Assembly (NCBI RefSeq): GCF_035918315.1
Contig: NZ_CP142146.1
Location: 682,001 to 746,000 of the forward strand
Direction of reading: 5' to 3'
Length of the DNA stretch: 64,000 bases
DNA from: Vagococcus jeotgali
Lineage (GTDB): Bacteria; Bacillota; Bacilli; Lactobacillales; Vagococcaceae
A program made the translations under genes and the position numbers. Each line of letters begins with the position of its first letter. The stretch's first letter is position 1. Under the pieces are notes generated by a model that was given only the letters and a program-made list of their open reading frames with translations, was not told where the DNA came from and did not search any database. This document shows positions 9,530 to 18,754 of this stretch, in pieces.

Positions 9530-10813
9530 TTTTTTTAAGTTAAAACATTGATTCTAATGTATCTTGTATTTCCTTAAATCCTTTATGTACTCTGCCTAAA
9601 AATTTTTGGTTATATTCATTGAACTGAGAAACAAGGAATCTCTCCAGAGATTCTTCATTAGGAAATTGTTCTTTTCTCTTTGTATATTTTTTTAACTGTT
9701 TATTAAATCCCTCAATCAAGTTAGTTGAGTAGATAGTTCTTCTGATTGATGGTGGGAAGTTATAGAAAGTTAATATAGCAGGATTCAAGAGTAATTTAAC
9801 TACTCGTGGATACTGCTTTTTCCATTTATCTATCATAAAACTTATTTGATTCATAGCTTCTTCTTTTGAAGCTGCTTGATAAACCAATTTGAAATCATTA
9901 CAGACTTCTTGTCGATCACTAACACGAACCTTATGAGCAATATTTCTAGAGATATGGACACAACATTGTTGAAATTGAGCATTTGGATAGACACTATGGA
10001 TACTATCGTGAATACCACTTAAACCATCAGTTACAACTAATAAAACCTCTTCTAAACCACGATCTTTTAAATCTTGAAGTATCTCTTTCCAAACATAAGC
10101 AGATTCGGTTGGAGCAATAGTAAATCCTAGAACCTCTTTGGTTCCATCCAATCGAATGCCTATCACAATATAAACGGCTTCTTTTGATACGGTTTGTCTC
10201 TTTAAAGGAATATGAGTAGCATCCATAAAAATGACTGAGTATTTAGCTTCTAAAGTTCTTTCTTTAAAAGCCAAAACATCTTCAGATACGATTTTACTCA
10301 TGTTTGAAATAGTTTGTGGTGTGTAATAATGACCATACATTTTTTCAATTAGATCAGAGATTTCAGACATAGTGATCCCTTTTTTAAATAGCTGAATAAT
10401 AGTAGTTTCTAAGGAATCATTGGTTCTTTTATAGGCTGGTAATGTTTGTTGGGAAAATTCTCCATTTCTATCTCTAGGAATCACCAAATTTAATTCTCCA
10501 TATTCTGTTTTAAATGAACGTGAGTAATTCCCATTGCGGGAATTACCTGAATTAAATCCAGCTCTATCATACTTTTCGTAGTCAAGAAACGCTGTTAATT
10601 CAGCCTGTAATAATGAGTTGATAGCGAGTTCTAAATGACGACGAAATAAATCATCTAAATCACCTTTATTAATTAGTGTTTCCATTATTTCTGTAGTAAA
10701 ATGAGTCATGAGAAAGTCCTCCTATAAAATTTCTGTGTCGTAACTTTAATTTTACAGAATGGACTTTCTCTTTTTCTACCCTAAATTTCTATTTACACAA
10801 AATATTTTACCCT
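9530..10813 (-). mobile_element. IS905/ISEf1-like IS256-family element, left end lost
   Basis: The transposase gene is complete and its upstream end (to about 10813) is retained, but only about ten bases follow its stop codon before IS256 copy A begins. The terminal inverted repeat on that side is therefore missing, so the element should be immobile on its own. The right boundary is approximate; it abuts an IS30-type fragment. Confidence 0.75.
9540..10709 (-). CDS. IS256-family transposase (IS905/ISEf1-like)
   Basis: A 389-residue mutator-family transposase from a different IS256 subgroup than the four 413-residue copies. Catalytic Asp residues are in VIFMDATHI and LLVVTDGLSG and Glu in NLIEGFNKQL; QQCCVHISRN is the C-x2-H motif. 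The N-terminus resembles Lactococcus IS905 and Enterococcus ISEf1 proteins (NSGNSRNG and VIPRDRNGEF). The reading frame is intact, with an RBS (AGGAGG, on the minus strand near 10720), though the element has lost one end. Confidence 0.9.
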   Translation of the reverse strand: MTHFTTEIMETLINKGDLDDLFRRHLELAINSLLQAELTAFLDYEKYDRAGFNSGNSRNGNYSRSFKTEYGELNLVIPRDRNGEFSQQTLPAYKRTNDSLETTIIQLFKKGITMSEISDLIEKMYGHYYTPQTISNMSKIVSEDVLAFKERTLEAKYSVIFMDATHIPLKRQTVSKEAVYIVIGIRLDGTKEVLGFTIAPTESAYVWKEILQDLKDRGLEEVLLVVTDGLSGIHDSIHSVYPNAQFQQCCVHISRNIAHKVRVSDRQEVCNDFKLVYQAASKEEAMNQISFMIDKWKKQYPRVVKLLLNPAILTFYNFPPSIRRTIYSTNLIEGFNKQLKKYTKRKEQFPNEESLERFLVSQFNEYNQKFLGRVHKGFKEIQDTLESMF

Positions 10814-10825
10814 ATCGGGAGACAC

Positions 10826-11194
10826 GCTATAGATATTGAGAATAGCTTAAATGAATGGTTAAAAAAATGCCCTAATCACTTGTTTAAATCTATCACATTT
10901 GATTGTGGCAAAGAATTTTCTAACTGGAAATCTATCAGTAACTTAAATGATATTGATATCTACTTTGCTGACCCTGGTACACCTTCACAACGAGGTTTAA
11001 ATGAAAATTCTAATGGGCTATTGCGTAAGGATGGATTGCCTAAGAAAATGGATTTCAACGAAGTTGATGAATCTTTCATTCAATCTGTTGCATCCAAAAG
11101 AAATAATATTCCTAGAAAATCATTAAACTATAAAACACCATTAGAAGTATTTTTGAGCTATGTAGACAATGACATTTTGTCTAGCTTAATTTGA
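10826..11194 (+). pseudogene. C-terminal fragment of an IS30-family transposase
   Basis: About 122 codons encode the last part of an integrase-type DDE domain, with the second Asp in TFDCGKEFSNW and the Glu region in GLNENSNGLLRKD, ending NYKTPLEVFLSY. The N-terminal HTH and first Asp are missing. It is clearly a different IS30 lineage from the four complete 352-residue copies here. It is a relic left between the IS905-like element and guaC. Confidence 0.82.
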
Positions 11195-11351
11195 CAAATG
11201 AAAAATAATAAAAAAACAGACGATATCTCTTGCATTAGATAAATAATTCATGTAGATTATCAGAGGAATGAGAAACATTATACTATTTTTGTTAATCAAT
11301 GATCGTCTTTTATTCCCAAAATAAATTGGTTTAAAATTTAGGAGGATGAAA
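11195..11351 (+). other. guaC leader region
   Basis: This intergenic stretch holds a possible -10 (TATACT, 11280-11285) without a convincing -35. AGACGAT near 11219 can pair with ATCGTCT near 11300, followed by TTTT, which might form a long-range terminator-like hairpin. I see no purine riboswitch core. The promoter assignment is weak. Confidence 0.3.
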
Positions 11352-12329
11352 ATGAAAATTTTCGATTATGAGGACATTCAATTAGTACCAAACAAGTGTA
11401 TTGTAAAGAGTAGATCAGAGTGTGATACAAGTGTCACTTTAGGTAATAGAACATTTAAGATGCCAGTTGTTCCTGCCAATATGCAAACTATTATTGATGA
11501 GAGTGTGGCAGAGCATTTAGCTGAGAATGATTATTTTTATATTATGCACCGTTTTGATGAAGCAGGTCGTAAAGATTTTATTAAGGACATGCATGATAAA
11601 GGTTTATTTGCTTCAATCAGTGTGGGTGTAAAGGATAATGAATATGATTTTGTAAAAGAATTAAAAGAAGAAAACTTAATTCCTGAATATGTGACAATTG
11701 ATATTGCTCATGGTCATTCAGATGCTGTGATTAATATGATTAAACATTTGAAAAAATATTTACCGGAAACTTTTGTTATTGCAGGAAATGTTGGAACACC
11801 AGAAGCTGTTAGAGAGCTAGAAAATGCTGGGGCTGATGCGACTAAAGTTGGGATTGGTCCAGGTAAAGTGTGTATCACAAAACTTAAAACAGGTTTTGGT
11901 ACAGGTGGATGGCAATTGTCAGTGTTAAGACGTTGTAGTAAAGCAGCTAGAAAACCACTGATTGCTGATGGTGGTATCCGTACTCATGGTGATATTGCAA
12001 AATCAATTCGTTTTGGTGCTACAATGGTGATGATTGGATCACTGTTTGCAGGACATGAGGAATCTCCTGGTGAGATGAAAGAAGAAGATGGCATATTATA
12101 CAAAGAATACTTCGGATCAGCTTCAGAACATCAAAAAGGTGAGCACAAAAATGTTGAAGGTAAAAAAATCTGGATCAAATACAAAGGTAAATTAGATGAT
12201 ACATTAATGGAGATGCAACAAGATTTACAATCGTCAATTTCTTATGCCGGTGGTAAAGATGTGGATGCTATTCGTAAAGTAGATTATGTTGTTGTAAAGA
12301 ACTCGATTTTTAATGGAGATATTTTTTAA
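11352..12329 (+). CDS. guaC: GMP reductase
   Basis: A 325-residue NADPH-dependent enzyme that deaminates GMP to IMP, balancing guanine and adenine nucleotide pools. It is of the firmicute GuaC type; the catalytic Cys lies in the loop [13 protein letters not shown] and the phosphate-binding segment in [11 protein letters not shown]. Length is typical. ATG 11352 is six bases after AGGAGG; an ATG at 11346 overlaps that site. The gene stands alone, hemmed in by ISs on both sides, with its own terminator, into whose T-tract IS256 copy B has inserted. Confidence 0.95.
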   Translation: MKIFDYEDIQLVPNKCIVKSRSECDTSVTLGNRTFKMPVVPANMQTIIDESVAEHLAENDYFYIMHRFDEAGRKDFIKDMHDKGLFASISVGVKDNEYDFVKELKEENLIPEYVTIDIAHGHSDAVINMIKHLKKYLPETFVIAGNVGTPEAVRELENAGADATKVGIGPGKVCITKLKTGFGTGGWQLSVLRRCSKAARKPLIADGGIRTHGDIAKSIRFGATMVMIGSLFAGHEESPGEMKEEDGILYKEYFGSASEHQKGEHKNVEGKKIWIKYKGKLDDTLMEMQQDLQSSISYAGGKDVDAIRKVDYVVVKNSIFNGDIF

Positions 12330-12336
12330 AAAAGCT

Positions 12337-12385
12337 AAAAAACTTATCAAGAGGATGGGAAACCCAAACCTTGATAAGTTTTTTT
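12337..12385 (+). terminator. guaC terminator, hit by IS256 copy B
   Basis: An A-run plus CTTATCAAG (to 12351) pairs with CTTGATAAG (12370-12378) and is followed by seven T. The octamer TTTTTTTG (12379-12386) is the target duplication of IS256 copy B, which therefore inserted in the T-tract. Confidence 0.85.
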
Positions 12386-12386
12386 G

Positions 12387-13908
12387 GGGTTTGTCAAGTT
12401 AAGTGTGTAAATTCCTTAAAAATAAAAATAGAAACTCAATTTGACAATGAGTCGTCCTGTGATAATCTCTAGGAATAAGAGGGTATTTTTAATAAACCTC
12501 TTGTCCCGATAAAAAATCGCAGGACGAGAGACTCGTTGTCAAATTTTATATGTCTCACTTATTTTGATTAGTAACGATTATATTTTTCGACACGTTTTGA
12601 AAAAGAGTCGTTGACCGTTAATTGGTTAAGCACCATAGCCCAATTATGAACATGCCCACCTTCCCATTTACTTTGAAGTTCTTTCACTCGAAGATATAAT
12701 AGCTTAAGAAGGGCATTCTCATTAGGGAAAGCTCCTTTTTTAGTTACCTTGCGGAAACTAGAGTGAACACTTTCTACAGCATTTGTCGTGTACATTATTT
12801 TTCGAATAGCTGAGCCGTAATCAAATAATTGTTCGACATGGTGGAAATTTCTTTTCCAAACATCAATAGCTCCAGGATAGACTGCCCACTTTGTTTGAAA
12901 GGTATCAAAAGCTGTTTGAGCCGCTTTTAAAGAGGAGGCACTGTAAAAAGACTTCATATCCTTACAAACCTCTTTATAACTTTTACTTGGCACATAACGA
13001 AGGGCATTTCTAACTAAATGGACCAGACAACGTTGAACGACAACACCTGGGAAAATAGCTTTGGCTCCATTTTCAAGCCCTGATACACCATCCATTGAAA
13101 TAAACAAAATATCTTCAACGCCACGCTCTTTAATCTCATCAAAAATCTGCATCCATCTATTTTTCGATTCTGTTTGATTTAGCCAAAGACCTAGAATTTC
13201 TTTATTTCCTTTTAAATCATAACCAAGAATTGTATACACCGCACATTCTTTCACTTCATAATTTTCTCTTAGAGTGACATACATACAATCGACAAACAAG
13301 AAGGCATAGCATTTGGCCAGAGGTCTGATTTGCCATTCCTCAAGTTCTGGTAATATTTGATCTGTGATATCCGACACCATATCATGAGAAATAGTAAAAC
13401 CATAAATATCTTCAATTGTCGAGGCAATATCTCGTTGACTCATGCCTTTGGCATACATAGAAAGAACTTTTCCTTCAATACTTGAAACGTCTCTGCTTCT
13501 TTTAGGAATAATTTCTGGCTCAAAAGAAGCGTCTCTATCTCTAGGAACCTGAATGTCTAATTCACCAAAACTTGTTTTTAATTTTTTATTTCCATATCCA
13601 TTCCGTCTGTTTTGAGTTTCTTTTTCTTGTCTTGACTGATTCTCATAACCTAAATGATTATCTAATTCTCCACGAAGCATTGCTTCAAACATCGGTCCAA
13701 AAACATCTTTTAGGGCTTCTTGCATGTCTTCAACCGATTCTGGTTGATAGGCATCAATAATTGATTGAGCTAACTTCGCTGATTTTTGATCTTTTTTCTT
13801 TTTTGTCATGACTTACCACTCCTTTAATCTATTGTAAAAAAAGAAAAACCGCGAAGCAACCCACTACCTAGGATGGTAGGTTACTTACACGGTTTATATT
13901 ACACTCTC
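12387..13908 (-). mobile_element. IS256-family element, copy B (1522 bp)
   Basis: Complete copy flanked by a perfect 8-bp target duplication, TTTTTTTG at 12379-12386 and 13909-13916. It is inverted relative to copy A and brackets guaC with it. The target is the T-tract of the guaC terminator. Confidence 0.95.
12568..13809 (-). CDS. IS256-family transposase, copy B
   Basis: Intact 413-residue DDE transposase, identical in protein sequence to copy A; the same catalytic Asp, Asp and Glu motifs are present. The identity of A and B suggests very recent transposition or gene conversion. Confidence 0.95.
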   Translation of the reverse strand: MTKKKKDQKSAKLAQSIIDAYQPESVEDMQEALKDVFGPMFEAMLRGELDNHLGYENQSRQEKETQNRRNGYGNKKLKTSFGELDIQVPRDRDASFEPEIIPKRSRDVSSIEGKVLSMYAKGMSQRDIASTIEDIYGFTISHDMVSDITDQILPELEEWQIRPLAKCYAFLFVDCMYVTLRENYEVKECAVYTILGYDLKGNKEILGLWLNQTESKNRWMQIFDEIKERGVEDILFISMDGVSGLENGAKAIFPGVVVQRCLVHLVRNALRYVPSKSYKEVCKDMKSFYSASSLKAAQTAFDTFQTKWAVYPGAIDVWKRNFHHVEQLFDYGSAIRKIMYTTNAVESVHSSFRKVTKKGAFPNENALLKLLYLRVKELQSKWEGGHVHNWAMVLNQLTVNDSFSKRVEKYNRY

Positions 13909-13923
13909 TTTTTTTGTATGTAT

Positions 13924-14736
13924 TTATTTTAAAACCCAAGTGTTAATGGCATGTGCCACGCCGTGTTCATCGTGAGATTTTGTTACATGAGTGGCCACAT
14001 CTTTTACAAACCCAACAGCATTATCCATTGCAACACCCATACCGGCATACTCAATCATAGTTAAATCATTTTCATTATCACCAATAGCCATGATTTCTTC
14101 TTGTTTAATGTTAAGCAACTCAGCTAGCTCTTTCACAGCATCTCCTTTTGTTGCTTCCTTATTTAGAATTTCTAAATAATATGGGGCACTTTTTACAACA
14201 GAAAAACGTTCTTTAAATTCTTGCGGAAGACGTTCAATGGCTTCATCTAGCTGTTCTTCATCTTCAACCATCATAGCTTTAATAATATCAATCTTATCAG
14301 TCATTAAATAAACTGGCTTATATTCAAGGGGGATAGTAGTTAATGTCGCTTCGACAATAGTGTATTTACTAATGTCTGTGTTAGCAGTATACATCGTATC
14401 ATTATCTTGAACATGTAAATGTACCCCAAGTTTTCTAGACATTAATTCAATGTCTAAATAATCATCATGAGTTAATGGATGTTTTTTTAGTATTTCTTTA
14501 GTGCCAACATTTTGAATCAAGGCTCCGTTATAAGTGATGACATAGTTATCATCTTGGTTTAATCCTAGTTCCTCAACAAACGCCATCACTCCCACAGTCG
14601 GTCTACCAGTAGCTAATACAACGTGTACTCCTTGTTGTTTAGCTTTTTTTATCGCTTCTTTCACTTCAAAAGTTAATTCTTTTTTTGAGTTTAATAAAGT
14701 TCCGTCAATATCGATTGTTATTAATTTAATTGTCAT
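13924..14736 (-). CDS. Cof-type HAD-superfamily sugar phosphatase
   Basis: A 270-residue cytosolic HAD hydrolase of the Cof/YidA subgroup. Motif I is the DIDGTLL segment (residues 8-14) with nucleophile Asp, motif II ATGR (about 41-44), motif III Lys near 195-215 and motif IV GDNENDLTMI (about 218-227); the IIB cap lies between motifs II and III. Substrate is probably a phosphorylated sugar, but the family is promiscuous. Its first codons overlap the last of the HD-domain gene upstream by 11 bases, so the two are translationally coupled. Confidence 0.9.
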   Translation of the reverse strand: MTIKLITIDIDGTLLNSKKELTFEVKEAIKKAKQQGVHVVLATGRPTVGVMAFVEELGLNQDDNYVITYNGALIQNVGTKEILKKHPLTHDDYLDIELMSRKLGVHLHVQDNDTMYTANTDISKYTIVEATLTTIPLEYKPVYLMTDKIDIIKAMMVEDEEQLDEAIERLPQEFKERFSVVKSAPYYLEILNKEATKGDAVKELAELLNIKQEEIMAIGDNENDLTMIEYAGMGVAMDNAVGFVKDVATHVTKSHDEHGVAHAINTWVLK

Positions 14737-16093
14737 GAGTGTTTACTTCCTTTGTCTTTTTTATTGCACCATTTTGAATCATGTTATTAAATGTTTCCAT
14801 ATCATCTTCAAATAGCGTATAGGTATCACTTTTTATAGCTAACATCTCACTTGGGAAATAAAAGCGTTGATCTCCCTTATTCTCACCGGCAAGTGAGGCG
14901 ACTAAATCACTAGTTCTTGATAATTCTATAAGAGAACCATCTGGCTGAATTAATTCAATTTGTGTTTTGTTATTTTCTTTGCTTGGTTTATAAAAGTCAT
15001 AGGGTAAGTCAAAGCTTGACTGTTCCGCTGTATAATAGTCTGTATTGTAGCCTTGTTGCTCAATCAATTCTCGCATTAAATCCAATTCTTTTTTTGTTTC
15101 ATCTGTATAAGCAACTGACTTAAACGGCTTCCGGTTTAAAAAGCGTTTAGCTAAATCACTTAATACAGGATCATATGATTTACTCCACATGTGAAAACTT
15201 GTTGTCAACACCCCATCATCTAAATCAAGATAATCTTCAAGGTTAAAGTTGTTTTTTAGAAAAGGAACCATTAAAGGTGAGGATTTTTCAAAATAGTTTG
15301 GTCTAATTAAATAAAGCTCCTTAGCACGCTTTAGTAATTTATCTAAAATAACCTCCATCCCTCTAGACACAGGATGAAAATAAACTTGCATATACATTTG
15401 ATATCGGCTCACAATATAATCCTCAACAGCATGCATCCCACTAGCATTGAATGTAATACCATCTTTATGTGGTCTGATTACTCTAAGTATACGGGAGAGG
15501 TCGAAAGTACCGTACTCAGTCCCTGTAAAATAAGCATCTCTAAGCAAATAATCCATTCGATCAGCATCAATTTGACTAGAAATCAGTTGGACAACTTGTT
15601 GATTTGGATAATTTTTTTGAATCACACTAGCGACCTCAAATGGAAAAGTCGAGGAAACTTTTTTAAGTATTTGGTTAATTTCTGTTTCTTCATTAGTAAT
15701 AATATCGATTGTTAATAATTCATGATTCGTTTTAAAAATTGATTCAAAAGTGTGAGAATAAGGACCATGTCCCACATCATGAAGTAGTGCAGCACATAGA
15801 GTGACAAGTCTTTCTGTGTCATCCCAACCATAATCTCCTAAAAGATCTTTTGGATATTGTCTTGTAAAGAAGTTGAGAATTTGTCTTGTTATCTCGTAAA
15901 CACCTAAGGAATGCCCAAAACGTGAGTGTTCTGCTGTATGGAAAATTAAAGATGTCGTTCCAAGTTGTTTGATTCTTCTTAGGCGTTGAAATTCTTTAGA
16001 GTTGATTAGCTCTAATATAATTGGGTGTTCTACTTGGATGTCATGATGGATAGGATCACGAAAAACTTTTTCAAACATCATTGTCTCATTCAT
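14726..16093 (-). CDS. HD-domain phosphohydrolase (YwfO family)
   Basis: A 455-residue dNTPase/SAMHD1-like HD-domain protein. Metal-binding residues appear in order in RFGHSLGVYE and LLHDVGHGPYSH, with a downstream DADRMDYLLRDAYFTG motif that is typical of the YwfO group. The C-terminal third is a less conserved extension. Family members hydrolyse nucleotides; the exact substrate here is unproven. It is between lipL (upstream, 17-base gap) and the HAD phosphatase, probably one operon lipL-ywfO-HAD on the minus strand. Confidence 0.88.
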   Translation of the reverse strand: MNETMMFEKVFRDPIHHDIQVEHPIILELINSKEFQRLRRIKQLGTTSLIFHTAEHSRFGHSLGVYEITRQILNFFTRQYPKDLLGDYGWDDTERLVTLCAALLHDVGHGPYSHTFESIFKTNHELLTIDIITNEETEINQILKKVSSTFPFEVASVIQKNYPNQQVVQLISSQIDADRMDYLLRDAYFTGTEYGTFDLSRILRVIRPHKDGITFNASGMHAVEDYIVSRYQMYMQVYFHPVSRGMEVILDKLLKRAKELYLIRPNYFEKSSPLMVPFLKNNFNLEDYLDLDDGVLTTSFHMWSKSYDPVLSDLAKRFLNRKPFKSVAYTDETKKELDLMRELIEQQGYNTDYYTAEQSSFDLPYDFYKPSKENNKTQIELIQPDGSLIELSRTSDLVASLAGENKGDQRFYFPSEMLAIKSDTYTLFEDDMETFNNMIQNGAIKKTKEVNTHDN

Positions 16094-16110
16094 TACAGGC
16101 TCCTTTCTAG

Positions 16111-16947
16111 TTAAAAAATAATTTTTTCATTTCGTTGTGTCATTCGTTGAGATTGTTTATTATAGCTTATTTGAAAGTCTTCTGATAGTAGAAAATCGTC
16201 AAAAGCCTGTTGAGAATTTTTGTCAAAATCAAATGTTTGACTTAATATTGTTAAAATATCTTCTTTGATATCAGAAACTGAAAAATCAGTCTGAAGTAAA
16301 TCGTTAATATTAGCCATAGAATCAGGATTGACTGGAGGAAATCCTTCTTGAGCGAACTTATCCTTTAAGCCCTTTTTATAAAAGTCTTGAATCATTTGTC
16401 CTCTAGCATGTTGGTCACCCGAAATACTTAAATAAATCATAATAGCTAATCCCTTTTTAATACGGCGCTGAGCAATTCCAGCTATTTTTTTTCCTTTGAT
16501 ACTTAAATCATATTCTCCAGGACAATAAGAATCAACTACTTCATAGGAATCAACCGTTACACCAAATGATTCAAATAAACTTGAGATAATACGTTTCATA
16601 TCCTCATAGCCTTCATTAATCGTTTTATCTTTATCTGTAGGTTGTGGCATAATAATAGAAAAATTTAAAATACCAGCATCACTCACAACAGCCAGTCCAC
16701 CCGAATTTCTCACAACAGGAAAGTAGTCATATTGATGAATGACTTTTAAAGCATCCTCTAAGTGAGGTAGTCTTGTATCTTGCATCCCTAATATAGCCTG
16801 ATTTTTCATTGTCCAAAAATGAAAAATAGGCGTCTTTGTTTGACTAGTGTACTCAGCTAAAATATCTGTGTATATAAAGGGGTCAAAACGTTTAGAATTT
16901 CCTAATCCTAGTTGTGTCAGTTGAACTGCTTTTATTTTATCACCCAT
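16111..16947 (-). CDS. lipL: Octanoyl-[GcvH]:protein N-octanoyltransferase (LipL)
   Basis: A 278-residue member of the biotin/lipoate ligase fold. VVRNSGGLAVVSDAG (about residues 77-91) is the acyl-binding loop, and the Cys in DSYCPGEYDLSIKGKK is placed like the acyl-thioester Cys of Bacillus LipL; KKIAGIAQRR follows. LipL moves octanoyl from GcvH to E2 subunits of dehydrogenases. A lipoate ligase A is the alternative, but the Cys context favours LipL. A -10 like TATAAT (minus strand, near 16980-16985) stands about 35 bases upstream. Confidence 0.82.
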   Translation of the reverse strand: MGDKIKAVQLTQLGLGNSKRFDPFIYTDILAEYTSQTKTPIFHFWTMKNQAILGMQDTRLPHLEDALKVIHQYDYFPVVRNSGGLAVVSDAGILNFSIIMPQPTDKDKTINEGYEDMKRIISSLFESFGVTVDSYEVVDSYCPGEYDLSIKGKKIAGIAQRRIKKGLAIMIYLSISGDQHARGQMIQDFYKKGLKDKFAQEGFPPVNPDSMANINDLLQTDFSVSDIKEDILTILSQTFDFDKNSQQAFDDFLLSEDFQISYNKQSQRMTQRNEKIIF

Positions 16948-17031
16948 AAAACATCACTCCTTTTGTGCTTATGTATAGTATTATACCTATTTGAAGGGAT
17001 AACTTAAAGTATAATGAAAGTATTTAATTGT

Positions 17032-17060
17032 TTGACAAAAATGAAAAAACATACCACAAT
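17032..17060 (+). promoter_or_regulatory. Promoter of ywiB
   Basis: TTGACA (17032-17037), 17-base spacer, CACAAT (17055-17060). The -35 is perfect and the -10 weak; the start codon of the next gene lies 29 bases on. Confidence 0.5.
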
Positions 17061-17088
17061 AATGTGAAGAAATAAAAAGAGGTGCTTT

Positions 17089-17526
17089 ATGGAAAATAGA
17101 AAATCAACACCCATTGCAATTAAGATAAAAACAGAAGTCTTTCAGCATAACGAATTTAAAGAATTTTTAGTCGAAGTGGAGGGACAATTAGTTAGAATTG
17201 GCGAGGTCTTGTATTTAAGATATGAAGAAGAGATGGAGGGAGTTGAGAAAAAAGTACCTGTGACTATTAAATTATTACCAACAGGAGACGTGACGTTAAT
17301 CCGTGCAGGTGAGGTTAGAATGAAGCTTCATTTTGCTTATCAAGAGCAAAAGGATTGTCAGTATAACACACCTTACGGGACTATGATGATCTCAACTTTT
17401 ACCAATAAAATGCATGTTAGTCTAAAAGACAACCCGTATTCTGGTGATATCACTTGTGATTATGATTTATTTGCTGGTACTGAAAAAATAGGTGTATATC
17501 ATTTGAATATTGCTTTTACAGCTTAA
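17089..17526 (+). CDS. DUF1934 family protein (YwiB-like)
   Basis: A 145-residue protein of the DUF1934 family, predicted calycin-like beta-barrel, cytosolic, without catalytic motifs. Marks seen are LVRIGEVLYLRYEEEMEG, VTIKLLPTGDVTLIRAGEV and the GTMMISTFTNKM segment. In many firmicutes it sits directly before rpoE, as here. An AGAGG sequence precedes ATG 17089. Function is unknown. Confidence 0.85.
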   Translation: MENRKSTPIAIKIKTEVFQHNEFKEFLVEVEGQLVRIGEVLYLRYEEEMEGVEKKVPVTIKLLPTGDVTLIRAGEVRMKLHFAYQEQKDCQYNTPYGTMMISTFTNKMHVSLKDNPYSGDITCDYDLFAGTEKIGVYHLNIAFTA

Positions 17527-17612
17527 AATAATCAGGATTTATAAATTTTAAATTGCAATGAAAGTCCACTTATTGTATGATGAATAGTAGACTGTGAAAG
17601 GACGTGTGTCAG

Positions 17613-18194
17613 TTGGAAATAGAAACTTTCAAGGACGTAAACAAAAATGAATTATCAATGATTGAAGTAGCTCATGCTATTTTAGCGCAACGCGGAGACA
17701 TCATGGATTTTTCTGATTTAGTAAACCAAATTCAAAATTATTTAGGAAAAGCAGATAGCGAAATTAGAGATGTCTTACCACAATTTTATACAGATTTAAA
17801 TATTGATGGTAGTTTTATTTCACTAGGAGATAACAGATGGGGCTTACGTAGCTGGTATCCAATTGACTCGATTGATGAGGAAGTAACAGGTGTTGAAGAA
17901 GATGAAGAAGAAACACCGCGTCGTAAAAAACGTAAAAAAGTTAATGCCTTTATCGTAACAGATGAGGATGCTATTGATTATAACGATGACGACCCAGAAG
18001 ATTCTGATTTAGGTGATGAAGATGAAGATGATCTTTATGAAGCTAAAGAAGATGAGACTGAAGAGATTAAGCAATATACAACAGACTTATCTGAAATCGG
18101 TGCTGACAATGATGTGGATGATGATGTACCAGAAAGCGTTGAAGAAGACTTAACGATTATAGATGAAGATGAGGACGACGAAGACGAGTTATAA
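17613..18194 (+). CDS. rpoE: RNA polymerase delta subunit
   Basis: A 193-residue delta subunit. The N-terminal folded HARE-HTH domain (about residues 1-90, with [11 protein letters not shown] and the [11 protein letters not shown] strand) is followed by a basic RRKKRKKV patch and a long Asp/Glu-rich disordered tail. It helps recycle RNA polymerase and affects promoter selectivity. I chose TTG 17613, ten bases after AAAGGA, rather than GTG 17604, which leaves no room for an RBS. In most relatives pyrG follows rpoE; here it does not. Confidence 0.92.
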   Translation: MEIETFKDVNKNELSMIEVAHAILAQRGDIMDFSDLVNQIQNYLGKADSEIRDVLPQFYTDLNIDGSFISLGDNRWGLRSWYPIDSIDEEVTGVEEDEEETPRRKKRKKVNAFIVTDEDAIDYNDDDPEDSDLGDEDEDDLYEAKEDETEEIKQYTTDLSEIGADNDVDDDVPESVEEDLTIIDEDEDDEDEL

Positions 18195-18202
18195 TTTTAT
18201 AT

Positions 18203-18230
18203 AAAAGGGTATCTCAGGGTACTCTTTTTT
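18203..18230 (+). terminator. Intrinsic terminator of rpoE
   Basis: AAAAGGGTA pairs with TACTCTTTT through one G-U pair and leads into a run of T. Confidence 0.75.
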
Positions 18231-18259
18231 ATTTAAATAACTAAAAAGGGAGAATAAAC

Positions 18260-18625
18260 ATGTTACATGAAATTGTTGCAAAAATTATTTTAATTTTAAA
18301 TTCCTTCTCAGTATTAATTTTGTTAGTTGGGGTTGTGAAGGCAGCTTTTGATTTCTTTAAAAATGAGTTCAGCTCAGGAAGTACTCAAGAGATTTCTATG
18401 AAACATAATAAAATTAAGCTATATTTAGGATCTTATATTCTACTTAGTTTAGAGGTTTTAATTGCCTCTGATATTATTGAGACAATTTTAAATCCATCAG
18501 TTGATGATATGTTGATACTTGGTGGAGTAGTTGTTATTAGAACAGCTATTTCTTACTTCTTAGGAAAAGAAATGGAAGAAGCTGAGGCTAAGACTGCTGA
18601 AAAAGCTTCTAATAAAAGCAGCTGA
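18260..18625 (+). CDS. DUF1622 membrane protein
   Basis: A 121-residue small membrane protein of the DUF1622 type. Hydrophobic segments lie at about residues 7-27, 52-75 and 82-98, with a charged loop between the first two (FFKNEFSSGSTQEI) and a cytosolic-looking Glu/Lys/Ala tail. Family members are often annotated as conserved membrane proteins without known function. It has its own RBS (AAGGGAG) and is closed by a terminator, so it is probably monocistronic. It occupies the place where relatives carry pyrG. Confidence 0.75.
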   Translation: MLHEIVAKIILILNSFSVLILLVGVVKAAFDFFKNEFSSGSTQEISMKHNKIKLYLGSYILLSLEVLIASDIIETILNPSVDDMLILGGVVVIRTAISYFLGKEMEEAEAKTAEKASNKSS

Positions 18626-18642
18626 AAAGTAAATAATAAACA

Positions 18643-18667
18643 AAAACAGCTTAGGCTGTTTTTTTTG
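18643..18667 (+). terminator. Intrinsic terminator of the DUF1622 gene
   Basis: AAAACAGC, loop TTAG, GCTGTTTT, followed by T residues. Confidence 0.85.
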
Positions 18668-18754
18668 TTGATCAAAAGGGTTGACTCAATTTTTGGAAGC
18701 CTATACAATTCTAACTATACCAAATATAAAATTAATCAAAGGGGTTATGATAAG

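Noticed and set aside
11195-11351. Purine riboswitch upstream of guaC
   Set aside because: The conserved aptamer core and loop-loop words are not present.
8000-13916. Composite transposon formed by IS256 copies A and B
   Set aside because: Outer octamers TAAAAAGA and TTTTTTTG differ, and copy B has its own intact duplication.
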